Below, piece by piece: positions 1-11,934 of a DNA stretch of 64,000 nt. The position numbers were made by a program, and so were the translations under genes. The number at the start of each line of letters is the position of its first letter. The first letter of the stretch is position 1. The notes under the pieces were generated by a model that did not search any database, had not been told where the DNA came from, and saw only the letters and a program-made list of their open reading frames with translations. The stretch comes from Isoetes taiwanensis (Eukaryota > Streptophyta > Lycopodiopsida > Isoetales > Isoetaceae): contig JAJEKV010000010.1 in NCBI GenBank assembly GCA_021234155.1, positions 15,820,275-15,884,274 of the forward strand. The letters are read 5' to 3'.

Positions 1-250
1 CTTATGGTAGGACCTTTACTCGAGGTAAGTAGTTGGCGAGCCCCCTAGGAAGAGCTTTCACATCCTGTATAGGACTTAAAATCCTTGTAGGTCTTCTTGT
101 TCCAAATCAGAGTAATCAGATTGCCAAAGGACTACCAAGATCAAATACTCCAGGAAAAGCCTGTGACAAGAGGAAGTAATCAAGAAACGTTATGTTGATC
201 CCACCCTTTGAGGTGGTTATTTATGTTTATGTGACATTATGTGCTTATGT
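1..250. other. No recognisable feature
   Basis: No coding match or repeat structure was recognised in this stretch. It ends at the simple-sequence (ACATAA-like) 3' tail of the LINE copy that follows on the minus strand. Confidence 0.4.
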
Positions 251-2400
251 TTGCTACATTTCGCCAGCATGCTATATAGGCCAGTTTTACTTCCTGACAC
301 TCTCCTGTTCACACAGTTTTTCCAGTTGTAATTGGACGCTGTATCTATCTCCAGATATTTATAGCTGTCCACAATCTCCAGAACCTGTCCTTTATATGTG
401 AATTCTGGTCTATCTCTCGTGCCAAACACCATGTTTTTGGATTTAGTCAAGTTTATATCCATTTTCTTTGTTTCACAGAATGCCTCCAAGCTGTAGAGAT
501 GATCTTGCAATATTTTGCATTTACTTGCCAGTAGTACCACATCGTCTGCATATAGAAGTAGTTGTATGATATATGTGCCTAATTTTGTGCCTGCAAGAGA
601 TCTGGTTCTCAACTAACCATCTAGACAATCTATGAAAATTCCAAACAGAGCCAGAGATAATGGGCAGCCTTGGCGTACCCCAATTGTGCTCTTGATTTTT
701 GTGTCCAGATTCTAGGAGACTTTTATCAGCACTTCCTCATAAAGTTGTGAGACAGCCACCCTGATATCTAGAGGAACACCAATCTGGATCATTCTATCGC
801 TAAGCTTTTTGTGAGGTGCAGTATCAAATGCTTTTGTAAAATCTATGAACGCCACATACAAGGATGCATTTGGGGCTTTGGCCTTTTCCATCAGAGTTCT
901 GGGAGTCAATACATGATCCAAGTTGTTATGATTACTTCTGAAGCATGCTTGACATTTTGAGCGCATAACAGCTTGCTCTGCCCATGAACTTAGTTTCTTT
1001 TTCAGAAGGCTGCCTAAAATTTTTGCAAAGATACTGCCAATCAGAATTGTTCTGTAGTTGCTTGCTACTTTTTTGTCTCCGTCTTTGTGGATTGGATGTA
1101 CACGATTGATTTTCCATGCATCTGGAATACCTTGCATAGCCTTTATTCAATAGATCTGTTAGGATAAATATGGTTTCATCTCCTTCCCATTTGAGCAACT
1201 CTACACAAAGACCATCTACATCGTGGGCTTTATTGTTGGTGGTTCCGCATAGGCAATCCCTAACGTCTGGTTCAGTGAATATTTCTGAGCCATGAGCTAC
1301 TTTTGGCATGCCATATGCGCCCTCCTTTTCATGGATATCTTTAACCAGTTTAGCCAATGCTTCAGTGCCCAAAATAGCCTGTTCAGGTCTGCCTTTTAGC
1401 ATGTCCCAAAAGCTTTTTAAATGTTCCATAAATTGCTCAGATGACATTATTTGTTTTTGTGCATAATAGACACGCTTTTTCTGTCTGATCAATTGCTTAT
1501 ACCATTTAGGTTTGCATACGCAGTTCTGTGGCATTGTGAATCCCACCATGAGTTGTGTGGTTTACCTTGCATTCATTTTTTGAATAGACCAAATACCTTC
1601 TTAGCCGGCGCAAACAACAATCACTTGAATTTCTGTGCATCTTCTTTAAATATCCCTAACCAGCTGGCTTGTATCAAGAGTTTTTCTACTAATTTTTTGT
1701 ATGCAAGATTATGCTCATAACTGACTTTAAGTTTGGAATGAAAATTTGGCACTTGCAGCCTGAACCATATGCAATGGTGCATGATCTGACTCATGCAGTT
1801 TATCTCCCACACAAAATTCTGTAATCAGATCCTTATTTCTTGCAAGTAGATAATCCATGGTACTGGCACCTGCATGGTTATGGTATGTGAGTTTTCCAGA
1901 TTGTCTGAACGGCATCGCTCCATTGAGTATTTTCATCTAACACATGGTGTCTAATTCCAAAAATTTCTCACCCATACTATTTGAGACAATATCCTCTGAA
2001 TGTCTATTATATAAGATGTCCTCTATCTCATCCAGACAGGGGTTTGTAAGGTTATCAAAGGCTTTGGCTTGCTGGCAGCTTGCGCGTCCATTAAAATCTC
2101 CTGCAATAAGTATCTCGCCTTGTGAGAATTACTATTATCAGGGCACAAATTACCAAAAGGGTTATCTTTATCCAAATTCTGCCTATTGTATATATGCAAA
2201 TTCTCTGGAGCAAAATAACATGCTGCTAGAAACAATTGTTGCATGTTCTCTATTCTATTCTATTCTATTCTCTGTGATTCGTAGCCAGATGTATTGGTTA
2301 TTGATATCAAATTTCAAAACTTGGATCTCAATTGAATCCATTCTTTTGTATACTAGAATTCCTCCGAAACCACGCCTATTCCAGAAGCGAATTGTGAGGA
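250..2400 (-). mobile_element. LINE copy 1 (endonuclease + reverse transcriptase), broken
   Basis: Decayed non-LTR retrotransposon read on the minus strand. From high to low coordinate it shows an apurinic-type endonuclease (GDFNGR at about 2080-2130, catalytic SDHAPL at about 1770) and then a reverse transcriptase (YRTILIGSIFAKI near 1050, FIDFTKAFDTAPHKKL near 830, LLLYADDVVLLASK near 550). Several frameshifts and stops break the frame. It is 5'-truncated at about 2400, against a gypsy remnant. Homology to LINE copy 2 stops at about 256 in the RT thumb, where an ACATAA-like simple repeat begins. The C-terminal zinc-finger part is therefore missing, which is unusual because LINEs normally lose the 5' end. 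Confidence 0.85.
2240..2271. repeat. (TATTC)n microsatellite inside the LINE endonuclease
   Basis: About five units of a TATTC pentanucleotide interrupt the endonuclease frame of LINE copy 1. The complementary unit forms the 3' tail of another LINE at 49591. Confidence 0.7.
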
Positions 2401-2830
2401 AATCACTATGGATTTTATTATTTGCCTTCATGCAAATGCTCGCAAAAATACTGTCATTTGGATGATTGTTGATTATTTAATTAAGCACGCACATTCCATT
2501 CCTTGTTTGGATAAGTTGACAGCTTATAGTGCAGCTATGCTCTTATCAAAGAAATATTTAGGCTACATAGGTTGCCTAAGATTATTACATCCGATCATGA
2601 TAGGAAGTTCACCAGTAAATTTTGTAAGGCATTGTTTATGCATTTGGGAAGGCTAGAATGGATTGACGATTCCGAAGTTTTAGAATTGGAAGCAATTTTG
2701 GCAGATAAATCCACTAGTGGTTCAAGATATTATTTGGTAGGTTTGCTCACAAACCTTTGGAGGATGCTTCATGGGTACGTGGCAACGTTTTAGAAACTTA
2801 TCCGGATATTCTTCGGCAATATAAAGGCCC
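2401..2830 (+). mobile_element. Ty3/gypsy chromovirus remnant (integrase core + chromodomain)
   Basis: The first half matches a gypsy integrase core (MDFIICL, then VDYLIKHAHSIPCLDKLTAY, then KIITSDHDRKFTSKF in another frame). The sequence jumps to a chromodomain-like tail (VLELEAILADK, then YYLVG, then LETYPDILRQYKG). The region between, and all of protease, RT and RNase H, is missing. There are several frameshifts. Integrase with a C-terminal chromodomain is the chromovirus layout; clade assignment beyond that is not possible. Confidence 0.75.
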
Positions 2831-4250
2831 TGTATAAAGACCGAAAGGCAAGGGAAGTTGAGGGACAAGAAGACATCCGAGGACAGGCTTCTACTAGTCA
2901 GCCTAAGATAGGGGTCGTGGAAGGATTATGCTCGAATGGCTAAAGGTATTTAAAGAAAAAAAAAAAAACTTTTGCAACAGAGGACTGCAGCAATGTCAAG
3001 AGGGAGGTAAGGATGCCAAGGACGTGGCCAAAAAGGCCTTGGGCCTTTTCTTTGGGCCTTTGTCCAAAGGAAGGTTTGGTCCAAAGGAGGATCAAAGGGG
3101 CGTGTATGCTATATAGTTGCTCGAGGAGAGGTTAGGGGCACCTGCATTCTGGCTGAAAGCTCGTGGGTGGGTGGTGAGATAGTGTGCTACATCAAGAGTT
3201 TGTTTTACTAGAAAGCGAAATCCAAGGAGCGACCAAAAAGTGTTGCACTCAACGTCACCGAGAACTGCAGGAGAGATGGAAAAGTTGGTCCACGGCAAAG
3301 CAAAAGGAGATGCAGATGAGCTGATAAGAAGGGAAAGGAAAGAAGGGGTATAAAAGAATGTGGGAAAAAAATGTAACTGTCGAACTAGCTACGGCAATGG
3401 TTTTGACAATTACACCTATCTATAACGAGAAGGATAATCTACAATTATCAAAAATGCATCTCGATGCAATTGACCTTCGAAATTATCAAGATTAGTTCTG
3501 ACATGACACCATTACAACCTGGCAAGAGCTCGATTTAAGATGCATTAAAACATTGTCAACAAAACTAAATTTCTATGCATATAGAATCGTTGGGTTTGGT
3601 TATGTTGCAACCTACACATTGATATCGAATTGTTCTAGGTAACACAAATTCTAAATGAGTTGCGACTAAAACTTAGACAATCCTTAAAACAGATACATCC
3701 AACTCCATACACTCTCTACATAAATGTTAGCATTGTTTGGTCTAATAAAACCGATATTTGATCAACTTTGATGGGCCTTTTTACATGGCTTACATCATTT
3801 GTGGTGATTCTAATAGTAATTGTGAGATCAGCTGACTGAACTGTATCATAGCCTGTGGGATTCGAGATGTAATATCGTGGTAAAATTGCCCATCTACATG
3901 CTATGGGTTTCACAATTTTTTTTGCTTGGTTCAATCGAAAAGCACTTCAATCCGTCTCTGCTTCACTCTGTTTTTTCTTCGCTTCTATCTGTTCCAATGT
4001 GACATCCCACTTCAGTTCACCTCGAACTGAAGCAAAACAAAATAGTTGAGTATGAAAAGAGAAATCGTGTGGCAAAAAAAATGCTTCAAATTTGACTAGG
4101 TAATGTGTCGATATGTTGTGATATTTTCAATCGAAAGAATAAAAATATCTTAAGCCTTTTCAGATCAGAAGTAATCCAAAGTCAAAGGGCTTGTTTAAAC
4201 TTGTAAATCATCTTCTTGTCGCCTATGATTTAGATTTCTATGCACCCTTT
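2831..4250. other. Intergenic / unassigned
   Basis: There is a purine-rich stretch to about 3360, possibly the 3' untranslated part of the gypsy remnant, then AT-rich sequence. No gene or repeat structure was recognised. Confidence 0.4.
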
Positions 4251-4253
4251 TAA

Positions 4254-4385
4254 GGCTGGGTTCACATGCACCTTCACGACCATCACCATCACATAAAAGG
4301 GCTCACTGTTTTATGCCCACCGTTGCCAATTTGCACTGAGCAAAATCGGCCCCCATTCCGACGATGGTTGCATGTGAACTGGCCC
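4254..4385. mobile_element. Tourist-like (PIF/Harbinger) MITE
   Basis: A 132-bp element bounded by inverted repeats beginning GGCTGGGTTCACATGCACC at the left and GGGCCAGTTCACATGCAACC (reverse complement) at the right. TAA directly flanks both ends (4251-4253 and 4386-4388). The GGC start and a 3-bp TAA duplication are the hallmark of Tourist elements mobilised by PIF/Harbinger transposases. There is no coding capacity. Confidence 0.8.
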
Positions 4386-4388
4386 TAA

Positions 4389-5849
4389 TATACCATAGCC
4401 TAAGCTTTGCCATTTCTTTAATATTTGTTTCGTGTGTGTGAATTTCATAGAGCACATAAAAGCAACTTAGTGTGCAATCCTGCCCACGGAGCCAAATCAC
4501 GTCGTGACACATGGCATATTTCATTTACAAAATGTTGCACAAAAAATTAACTATGACGAAGAACAACGTTTACCTGCTGCATTTACCTTCCTTTTTACCT
4601 TCCATTGCTCTAAGTGCTTCTTAATTAAAAAGCATACATAATCTTTCAGCATGGAGATGTACACTATTAGAAAATAGCTAGCTTGTGAAACATGGGCATC
4701 TAGGATTAAGATAAGAGTCAAGTCAAAAAGTTATGGTATGCGATCATGAAGCTTGAGCTCTGTCTGTATATAGTTTGAGATCTTGGGTCTGTGGTACCAC
4801 CGTGCAGGCAGGGATTCTCAGGCATACAACATTCATCGCCGTCTATGACTCTAACAAGCCAGAAGACATGCAATTAATGGTGTTCTTAAGCGTACCTTCT
4901 TCACGAGAAAAAACTTGATAGTGTCACAAGAGATCGATGATAATCTGGTGGGCAGATAACTTCATCAGAAATAACAGAAGTTGCTTGTTCTTTGTCGTCC
5001 ATCTTCTGACCTTCTAGAGCTGCAGACATTAGAGACCCTTTTCCACTAATCAAGTTAACATATCTTTCTTCTCATCTAAATTCCGAGGGGAGATATTAGC
5101 CATTGTCTGAAAGCCAATTCTTGAACTCAGGATTCTCACATGGTACATGGCAGCTTTCATGCAATGCAAATGTAACAGATGTAAGGCAGCAGAACCAGCA
5201 TCATGTTTTCCAGTATGGCTAATCTGAACGCCATCTCTTGCTTTGGTGCTATGCTACCTTCATTAGCATATTGCATTCAGGAAAACACTTGATCTGATGC
5301 TTGTCTTTGGGGTTTGTGGTCCCCTGAATTTAATCATTTTTCCTAGATGCATGACTGACAATATGCATCCAATGTAAGATATTATTGAAAAAATCTCAAC
5401 CAATTCATTGAATCATACTTATCATGAAGCACATCCAGGCATGGATATGGAGGATTTGATAATCAGGGATTGATCCATCATCTCCATGCAGCGACAGTAT
5501 TAAGAGGACCATATGAAGAGTGTAACCATTTGAGTAGTAAAGATTAAGCAGGAGTGTGGCTTGACTGATTGCTCGATTGCTAAGAGGAGCAGCCTTAAAT
5601 CCGGCAGCCTCCCCAGGTCTGATTTCAAGCATGCCAGCCAGGATGAAATTTCTCAAGCTCAGTCATCATAGGACAGTACAAAATCTTCACGCCCTCTTTT
5701 CAAACTGGACATTGAACTGCGTGAAGATGGCAGAGTGGCAGTTCATCTTGAGAGGTTGTTAGAAGGCTTATTGGGTTCTGAGGGGCCTGGGACATATGAA
5801 GAGTTAGGTTGCCTTGAAATACAAATGCATTTAAATTGACCTTGCTTAT
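4389..5849. other. Intergenic, unassigned
   Basis: No family was recognised. A minus-strand open stretch at 5405-5656 has coding-like composition but no splice or domain support. A CACTATTAG sequence at 4662 resembles a CACTA terminus but has no matching target duplication. Confidence 0.35.
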
Positions 5850-5972
5850 GACCTTGCTGTTTCATGGAGCAAACAATCCAAAATAAAGCATATTAGAGCC
5901 ACAACAGATTTCTGACCTTACTGTTTTATGGAGCAAACAATCCAAGATAGAACATATTAGAGCTAACAATAG
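5850..5972. repeat. 64-bp imperfect tandem duplication
   Basis: Two adjacent units starting at 5850 and 5914 share a GACCTT(G/A)CTGTTT start and an AAACAATCCAA core, with scattered substitutions. It lies just downstream of the last exon I can model for the Transposase_24-like gene. Confidence 0.75.
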
Positions 5973-6032
5973 TAAAGCCTGGATTCAAGTATTAAAAAAG
6001 GAAAATACAAGAGAAGTTACCCCAGTACTTAC

Positions 6033-7063
6033 ATAATCCGCAGCGATTCCAGCATGTCCCCGCCGTCCTATTCTTTCGCCATTAGGTTTTCTTGATGCCG
6101 CTGCCTTTTTCTGTTGGTGACGTGGTTTCTTTTTATCTGCAAGAAACCTCTCCCACACAGCATCTTTAACATGGTTTGGGGCTATTTTCTTATCACTTCT
6201 TCGCAACCAATCCCTATACAACATGACAACAATGTTAAATCATGAACAAATCATAAAACAAGATCAAATACATTAGTAGCTTACTTCCAATGATTAAAAA
6301 TTCGAGCTGCCCTCTTCAGTATATCAGAAGCAAATAAACCTTTACCAAAACGCTTCTCCATGTGTCTCACTAATCTCTTTTTGGAGATCTCATTCACCTT
6401 CTTCCAATCTTTATCAATCTCTGTGCAATATACTTTCACCACATGGCCAAGGGTTGTCTTCCATGTCTGTCCATTCTCATCTAGATGTATCTCTCCTCCT
6501 TGCACCATAGTCACCTATAATATACAACGAATAGTTATTAATAATAATGCACAATAAAATATAATAATAATGTCCAACAATGCATTCACAAAATGCAAAT
6601 AAGCATCTACCTTATCCTCTTTAGGAAGACGACGAAAAGTAACTTCATAATCTTCATTTGGCTCCTCGTCCCCTTCATCACTTATGCTATCATCTGTTTT
6701 TTCGTCTTCGTCTTCATTCTCACTTGCTGGCGCATTAATGGATCTTACACTTGTGGATTTCTCACTGCGACAACAAATGAAAGGACAGGTTAGCAAGTGC
6801 ATTTTAAAACATGAAGTGCTTCACCAAATACCTTGATCTTCTCTGGTTTTTGGACAAGCTTGAACCTCGCCTTCCATTAGAGGTATGCGACGGAGTAGCG
6901 ACATGTGCAAGCTGCTTGTCAAGGGCTGCCTTAAATTTTAACAGGTCAGACTGGTCCATTTCTGCAATTATTGCAGTGATGTCTCTAGAATCCTCTTCCT
7001 CACTGTCCTCATGTCTTCTTCGTGAGGTTTCCCTCCTGTTTTTTGAGCTCTCCCTTGGCGCCA
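6033..7063 (-). CDS. Transposase_24 (Ptta/En-Spm)-like protein, spliced, partial
   Basis: A four-exon minus-strand model: 7063-6832, 6764-6611, 6514-6285, 6213-6033. Every junction has an AG acceptor and GT donor, and the phases (2, 0, 2) join without a stop. The N-terminal part is charged and repetitive (SRRRHEDSEEEDSRD, then an acidic ENEDEDEKTDD run). The C-terminal part has the plant transposase_24 layout: HVVKVYCTEIDKDWKKVN, FGKGLFASDILKRAARIF, DAVWERFLADKKKP. These proteins are accessory ORFs of CACTA elements. The start exon and the last exon were not found; the model ends at a good donor (TAT|GTAAGT). It lies head-to-head with the CACTA transposase remnant downstream, so it may be part of that element, a separate copy or a domesticated derivative. 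Confidence 0.6.
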
Positions 7064-8629
7064 CTAAAAAACATAAGCCAATAGTTAGATTAAGCAAAAG
7101 TTTACTGAACAAATAAGTGGACAAGATAAGTGCATCTGGATAAAAATCCTCTTTCCTTTTAAATAATCTCCTTATCTTTAGATAATCTTGCTATACTTGA
7201 GACTGCTGTGTTAATTTAAGGCCTGCTTAACTAGAAACAACTTGGCTATGCTTATACTTGAATCATTGGTATATGAGTCTAGCTGAACCTTTATTATTAC
7301 AATGAACAATGGTCGAATGATCTCCTTAGTTAAAGGAAGTTATCTGAATACTATTGAACGACATATGTCTGTTACAAGGACTGCATACACTCTCTGATAG
7401 CACAAGCTATTTTATCAATCTTAATCCGGCCGTCTTCTGCAACCTCGGTCTTAGATCACTCAGTTTTTCTTCTATATTTTTCTGCTCTTAACGTCACCGA
7501 ATTGGGTACAAAGAACATCATCATTCGAGCAAATAAAGCTAGAATCCATAAGACAAGCATTGCCAAATGCCGAAACTGCTCTGAAAAATCCATGCCTCGT
7601 CTGTGGCCATATCTTTCTACTAATCCGATCATTCTATTGGGGACAAACGGGGCGGTTTCAGGCATCTGAACGTGGGGATCTTCAATACTCTCTGTAGAAT
7701 GGGGTTGTTCCATGCGGCCCTGCTAACAGCGGTGGCTTATCTGTGCTTAAGCTATTTTTGATATAACCATTCCGGGAAAAGAACTGAGCTCTGGATCCAT
7801 TCTTCAATGAAAGAGATTGAAAGAGATGGAAGGCGCGCTGGAAGGCAGATAAAAAAAAATAACTTAGGGTTAAAAAATGCTTACTTATTACGTCTCCCTC
7901 TTTCTCTTTCTAGCTTAACCTTGCTCAGTATTGGCCCGCCTGTCTCTCTCTCAAGCTCAATCTCGATCAGGGCGCCTCGATTTCCATCAAGAAAACAAGC
8001 TGGTGAATTTGGCGGGCGGATTATTAGGTAAGAGAAAATGAAGATTAAAGAACGTCACATTTTTTTCATCCCCTGTTTTTATCTGACGTTTTGTTAGACA
8101 CCAAATTCGTCATTATCCATTCTATTACAGTTTTGTCACTACCACTACTGAAGTACTTATATTTTATTCTAATGGGTTTGACAAATATAACACACGGGTT
8201 TTATGCATCAAGCCAAGCTTTTGCATAAATATGTTCACATGATGTTCCCTATAAGGCTAACTAGCATTACTATGTTTCCCATAGTTGTATCGAAGTTGTA
8301 CCATTCTAATGTAAAGAAAATTGCACTAGGAATTTGTAATTGGAAGTTGTACCATTCTAATGTAAAGAAAATTGCACTAGGAATTTGTAATTGGCCTGGC
8401 ATGCTTGCTTTGCAAATTGTCCTGGCGATTGCGCCATGCCACCTATGTATTGCGTACTGAGGACGTGAGGTGTTGATCAACAAGATACCTAGTTGCTAAA
8501 CACGTGTCTAATATTATTGTGTATATTGTGTGTCCATTATTAAAATGCTTGTATTTTATTATTGTTATGTGTGTGTTAGTGGGTTATGTACTATTGGGTT
8601 TTTTGCAGGGCTTATATCTGCGCACATTC
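7064..8629. other. Intergenic, unassigned
   Basis: A minus-strand open stretch at 7456-7713 could be an upstream exon of the Transposase_24-like gene, but no domain supports it. Between 8045 and 8140 there are four GTCA/TGAC motifs similar to the subterminal repeats of the CACTA remnant. This may mark its eroded 5' end, but no CACTA terminus was found here. Confidence 0.35.
8292..8393. repeat. 51-bp perfect tandem duplication
   Basis: Two units, 8292-8342 and 8343-8393, start with GAAGTTGTACCATTCTAATG and appear identical base for base, which suggests a recent duplication. Confidence 0.9.
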
Positions 8630-8639
8630 AATGACTCTG

Positions 8640-11625
8640 TCATGAGCACCCCAGTGCCTCTACAATGAGTGCATCTAGGCACCCCAGAATGAGCACCTCC
8701 GAGCAACCTAGCAACTCCACTATGAGCACCTCCGAGCATCCCAGTGGCTCCACTTCGTCAACCAATAAATCTCCAATGCCGTCTATTGATGAGTTTCGAA
8801 CATTAAGGTTTTGATCTATCTAACTCTTTCTCTCTCATTTTGGTTTGGGCAGCCATTTGATCACTTGGGTATTTACCTTTTGCCTATAGAAATGAAACTT
8901 CTTCATCTTCCACATCAAGAAAAAGAGAAGCAACAAAAACTTGGCTTCGAGATGATCCATTGGAGCGACTTGCTAGACAGTACGACAAAGAAGGAGGCTC
9001 CTGATTGGTTAGAAGGTGAAATTTTACAAGGTCAGGGTAAGCAACGAAGGTTAAGTGACGAGATGTTTGAAGGCATCAACAAATTCGTATTGAACAATGC
9101 AGATGGTCTCACTAGGTGGGTGGAACTATATAAAGTTGAAAAGGCACAAAGAGATAGTGATGTCCTCCAGAACTAGGGCCCCTGCCAGAGAATCCCCCCT
9201 CTTGGTGGCTATCTGAAAAGCTTTGGGAGGCCGAAGGCAATGGAGAAAAAATACAAGAAGATGATCTCAACATTGCTCTTGGGTGTAACAGATCAGTAAG
9301 TCTGAATTTGTTATTGTTATTGTTATTGTTATTGCATTCATAATATGTACTGACACTTGAGTTTTTATTCAATTTGTAGGCTAGGTTCCATAATTCAATG
9401 TGGGCCTATGGTCAACATTTTCGAATTGATAGCATTGACAAAGCTCGCGTCACTTGTGATTCTGGAATAATTGCCTCATTTGACCAAAAAAGTCGAGCAA
9501 GCGCTAGAGATGATAATCCTGTTGATGGAGAGCTTGAATATTATTATTATTATTATTATTATATTATGTCTATTGCTCTCTTGGGCCTCGAGAGACCATG
9601 GAGCACAAGAACAACAATCTTTACAGCCGTAAAAAGGAACGGTGTACATCCACCGCCTTAATATATGGTCCTAATGTTTTTGGTGGCATATGGAACAATG
9701 AGTGCAAATCTGTGACCTGTATTCCAAAATTGAGCCTGATATGTGTATATTCTGTACAAAGTAGAAAAACATGGTGTTCGTCTTCGATGCTTCCAGATTT
9801 GCATATCTTACACAAACGGTCCTCCACCGGAGTCTTTGACCATCTTCCTGTCTCGATTTCTAGCTTATGTGCGCCAGTTCTATACTTCGCTATCAACTGT
9901 TTTTGATTCCTTGGTATACTTGCATGTAAATAACCTTGACATTCGTAGGTATCTAAGTGATTGAAACAAGTTTGATACTGTAGCATTCTTTTCCCCGGTT
10001 CTGCCCATAAGCGGTCTACTACTAGTTTATCTAGTAGATCTCTTGTTTCCTGCTTATCCTTTGGCCAATTTGATTCATGTACACCCCATCTATTCGCCCA
10101 TGTCATAGGTTTTTTTTTCCAACCCCCTCAAGCGTTCCCCATAGTTTTGGGATAGGCGGTTTGGGTGATGCTCACCGACTCTATTAAAGTAGTTTATTGC
10201 TTGATATAAGCCTTCAAGTTCTAGCGGGGAGCATGCCTACTTCAGCCAAAGATTATTGCATATGGGATGGGATCTAATCCCAAGTTCTTCTCTCAAAAAC
10301 ATTTTTTGAACCGCTTCAATCTGTTTCCACATGCGAGGTGAGATGCCAGGTCCCCAAATGGGAACACCATATAGTGTCACTGTTTGAACCAGAGTTTTGA
10401 ATAAGATTCTTTTTAATCCCCAATCAGTAAGGGAGGCCCTGTTGCATTTTGCCAGCATGCTATACAAAGCCGCTTTCCCACCTGAAGCTCTCCTGTTGAG
10501 ACATTTTTTCCAACTATAGTTTGAGGTAATATCAATCCCAAGATATTTGTAGCTCTCTACAATTTCCATAACCTGATTCTTGTACATAAAATTCGGTCTG
10601 TCTCTGGTGCCGAATATCATGATTTTGGATTTGGCTAGATTTACACTCATCTTTTTTGTTTCACAGAAAGCCTCCAAACTGTTTAGATGCTCCTGTAATG
10701 TTTTTGGTTTACTTGCTAGCAAGACGACATCATCGGCATAAAGGAGAAGCTGGACCACATATGTGCCCAATTTAGTGCCTGCCAGAGATCTGTCTCTCAA
10801 CCATTCATCCAACTCGTCTATGAATATCCCGAACAAGGTGGGTGATAATGGACAACCCTGGCGTACCCCAACTGTGCTCCTGATCGTGTCACACTCCACT
10901 TGAATCAAGACTTCTGCATATAATTGCGAAACTGCCTCTCTTATTTCTTGTGGGACGCCTAACTGAATCATTCTTTCACTAAGCTCTTTGCGCGGAACTG
11001 TATCAAATATGTCGGAGTTATTACTGATATTATTGATGTGGATTTTCGTTCATTTCGACAGACCATTCTAAAAGCGAAATGGTTCAAGCCTCTATACCGC
11101 GGAAGAAATCAAACAGTGCGGCCACATCCATCTGGTTTTTTTGAAGTTGATTCCACGCATGTATTAGTAGATGTAAGTGAACCGTTTGTGTATCCACAAC
11201 AAGTTCAGCAAGTATTTTTCCATGTCAACTCTCAAAACAGTACATGGTGGATCATAATCCCTACAGAACCAACATCACATCGACACGTTCCTAATATAAC
11301 CCTTGAGGAAGAAGAGGAGGAACATGAGGAAGATTTAGAGCATGGCCAAGAATTGGAATTTGTGGAATGTGAGGAAGGTATAGAGCATGAGCAAGAATTG
11401 GAATTTTTGGAGACACAAAGTCTAGAAGATTATGAAGCTCAAGGGCAAACCACCAATGAAGAATTGAGATCACCAATGCACTCCCCAATGGCAGAAGATT
11501 ATATTGAAGAGGAGGAAGACGTTGACCTTCAAATGCCAAATATACGACGAAGGCTGCTTTTACAACTAGACGATGATGAATGGAATGACATACAAGATGA
11601 TATCTTGGATGAGGATTTCATATGA
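8640..11625 (+). pseudogene. CACTA TNP2-type transposase, 3' part, interrupted
   Basis: The N-terminal part is a Ser/Thr-rich exon (8640-8806) joined by a plausible intron to 8888. From about 9000 the frame matches the C-terminal region of plant TNP2 transposases: FEGINKFVLNNADGLTRW, then after a stop and frameshift near 9175 PENPPSWWLSEKLWEAEG. A clean GT-AG intron (9296-9379) follows, then MWAYGQHFRIDSIDKARV. A LINE splits the frame at 9541-11007. The rest is a DUF4216-like domain (LKAKWFKPLYRG, GFFEVDSTHVLVDVSEPFVY, QQVQQVFFHV) and an acidic tail ending at 11625. The DDE catalytic core is absent, so this copy cannot transpose by itself. Confidence 0.75.
9541..11007 (-). mobile_element. LINE copy 2, 5'-truncated, inserted in the CACTA transposase
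   Basis: Read on the minus strand: an RT block (FGIFIDELDEWLRDRSLAGT, LLLYADDVVLLASK, VESYKYLGIDITSNY; 10971-10237) and a C-terminal zinc-finger region (CKICKSGSIEDEHHVFLLC; 10106-9621). It is 5'-truncated within the FDTVPRKEL motif at about 11007. The 3' end is an ATA-repeat tail at 9538-9565. AATAT flanks both ends and is the likely target duplication. Removing the insert joins ELEY to VGVITDII in the same transposase frame. It is the same family as LINE copy 1, and less decayed. Confidence 0.85.
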
Positions 11626-11934
11626 TTTAGACTAGCTAGAGATCATATTTCAAACTACTGTATTCTATACGTATGACAATTTACTTTTTGTTTTTGAGTA
11701 TGTATTTCCTAGTGCTCGAATTATTTTTATATTCCTATATTGTTTTCATGTTTAAAGTTACATTGATAGGAGAAAAAAAATTTCCTTACAATGGAGTTGT
11801 TGAACATGTTCTCACACTAGAAAACACACTTGGGATAATTATAAGTGGTAAACATGATATTGGATAAAGGAGACACGATATTGGATAAAGGAGACATGAT
11901 ATTGGAGAATTGATATCATATATGACGAAAGTTC

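Noticed and set aside
4662-4678. CACTATTAGAAAATAG as the 5' end of the CACTA ending at 12446
   Set aside because: Only partial similarity to the 3' terminus, flank GTA does not match CAT, and no AGTCA array follows.
7456-7713. 85-residue minus-strand ORF as first exon of the Transposase_24-like gene
   Set aside because: No domain match and no convincing donor joining in phase.
9398-9661. Plus-strand ORF ending in a poly-Tyr run as a single protein
   Set aside because: Only the part to about 9540 is CACTA transposase; the rest is the LINE 3' tail and LINE antisense sequence.
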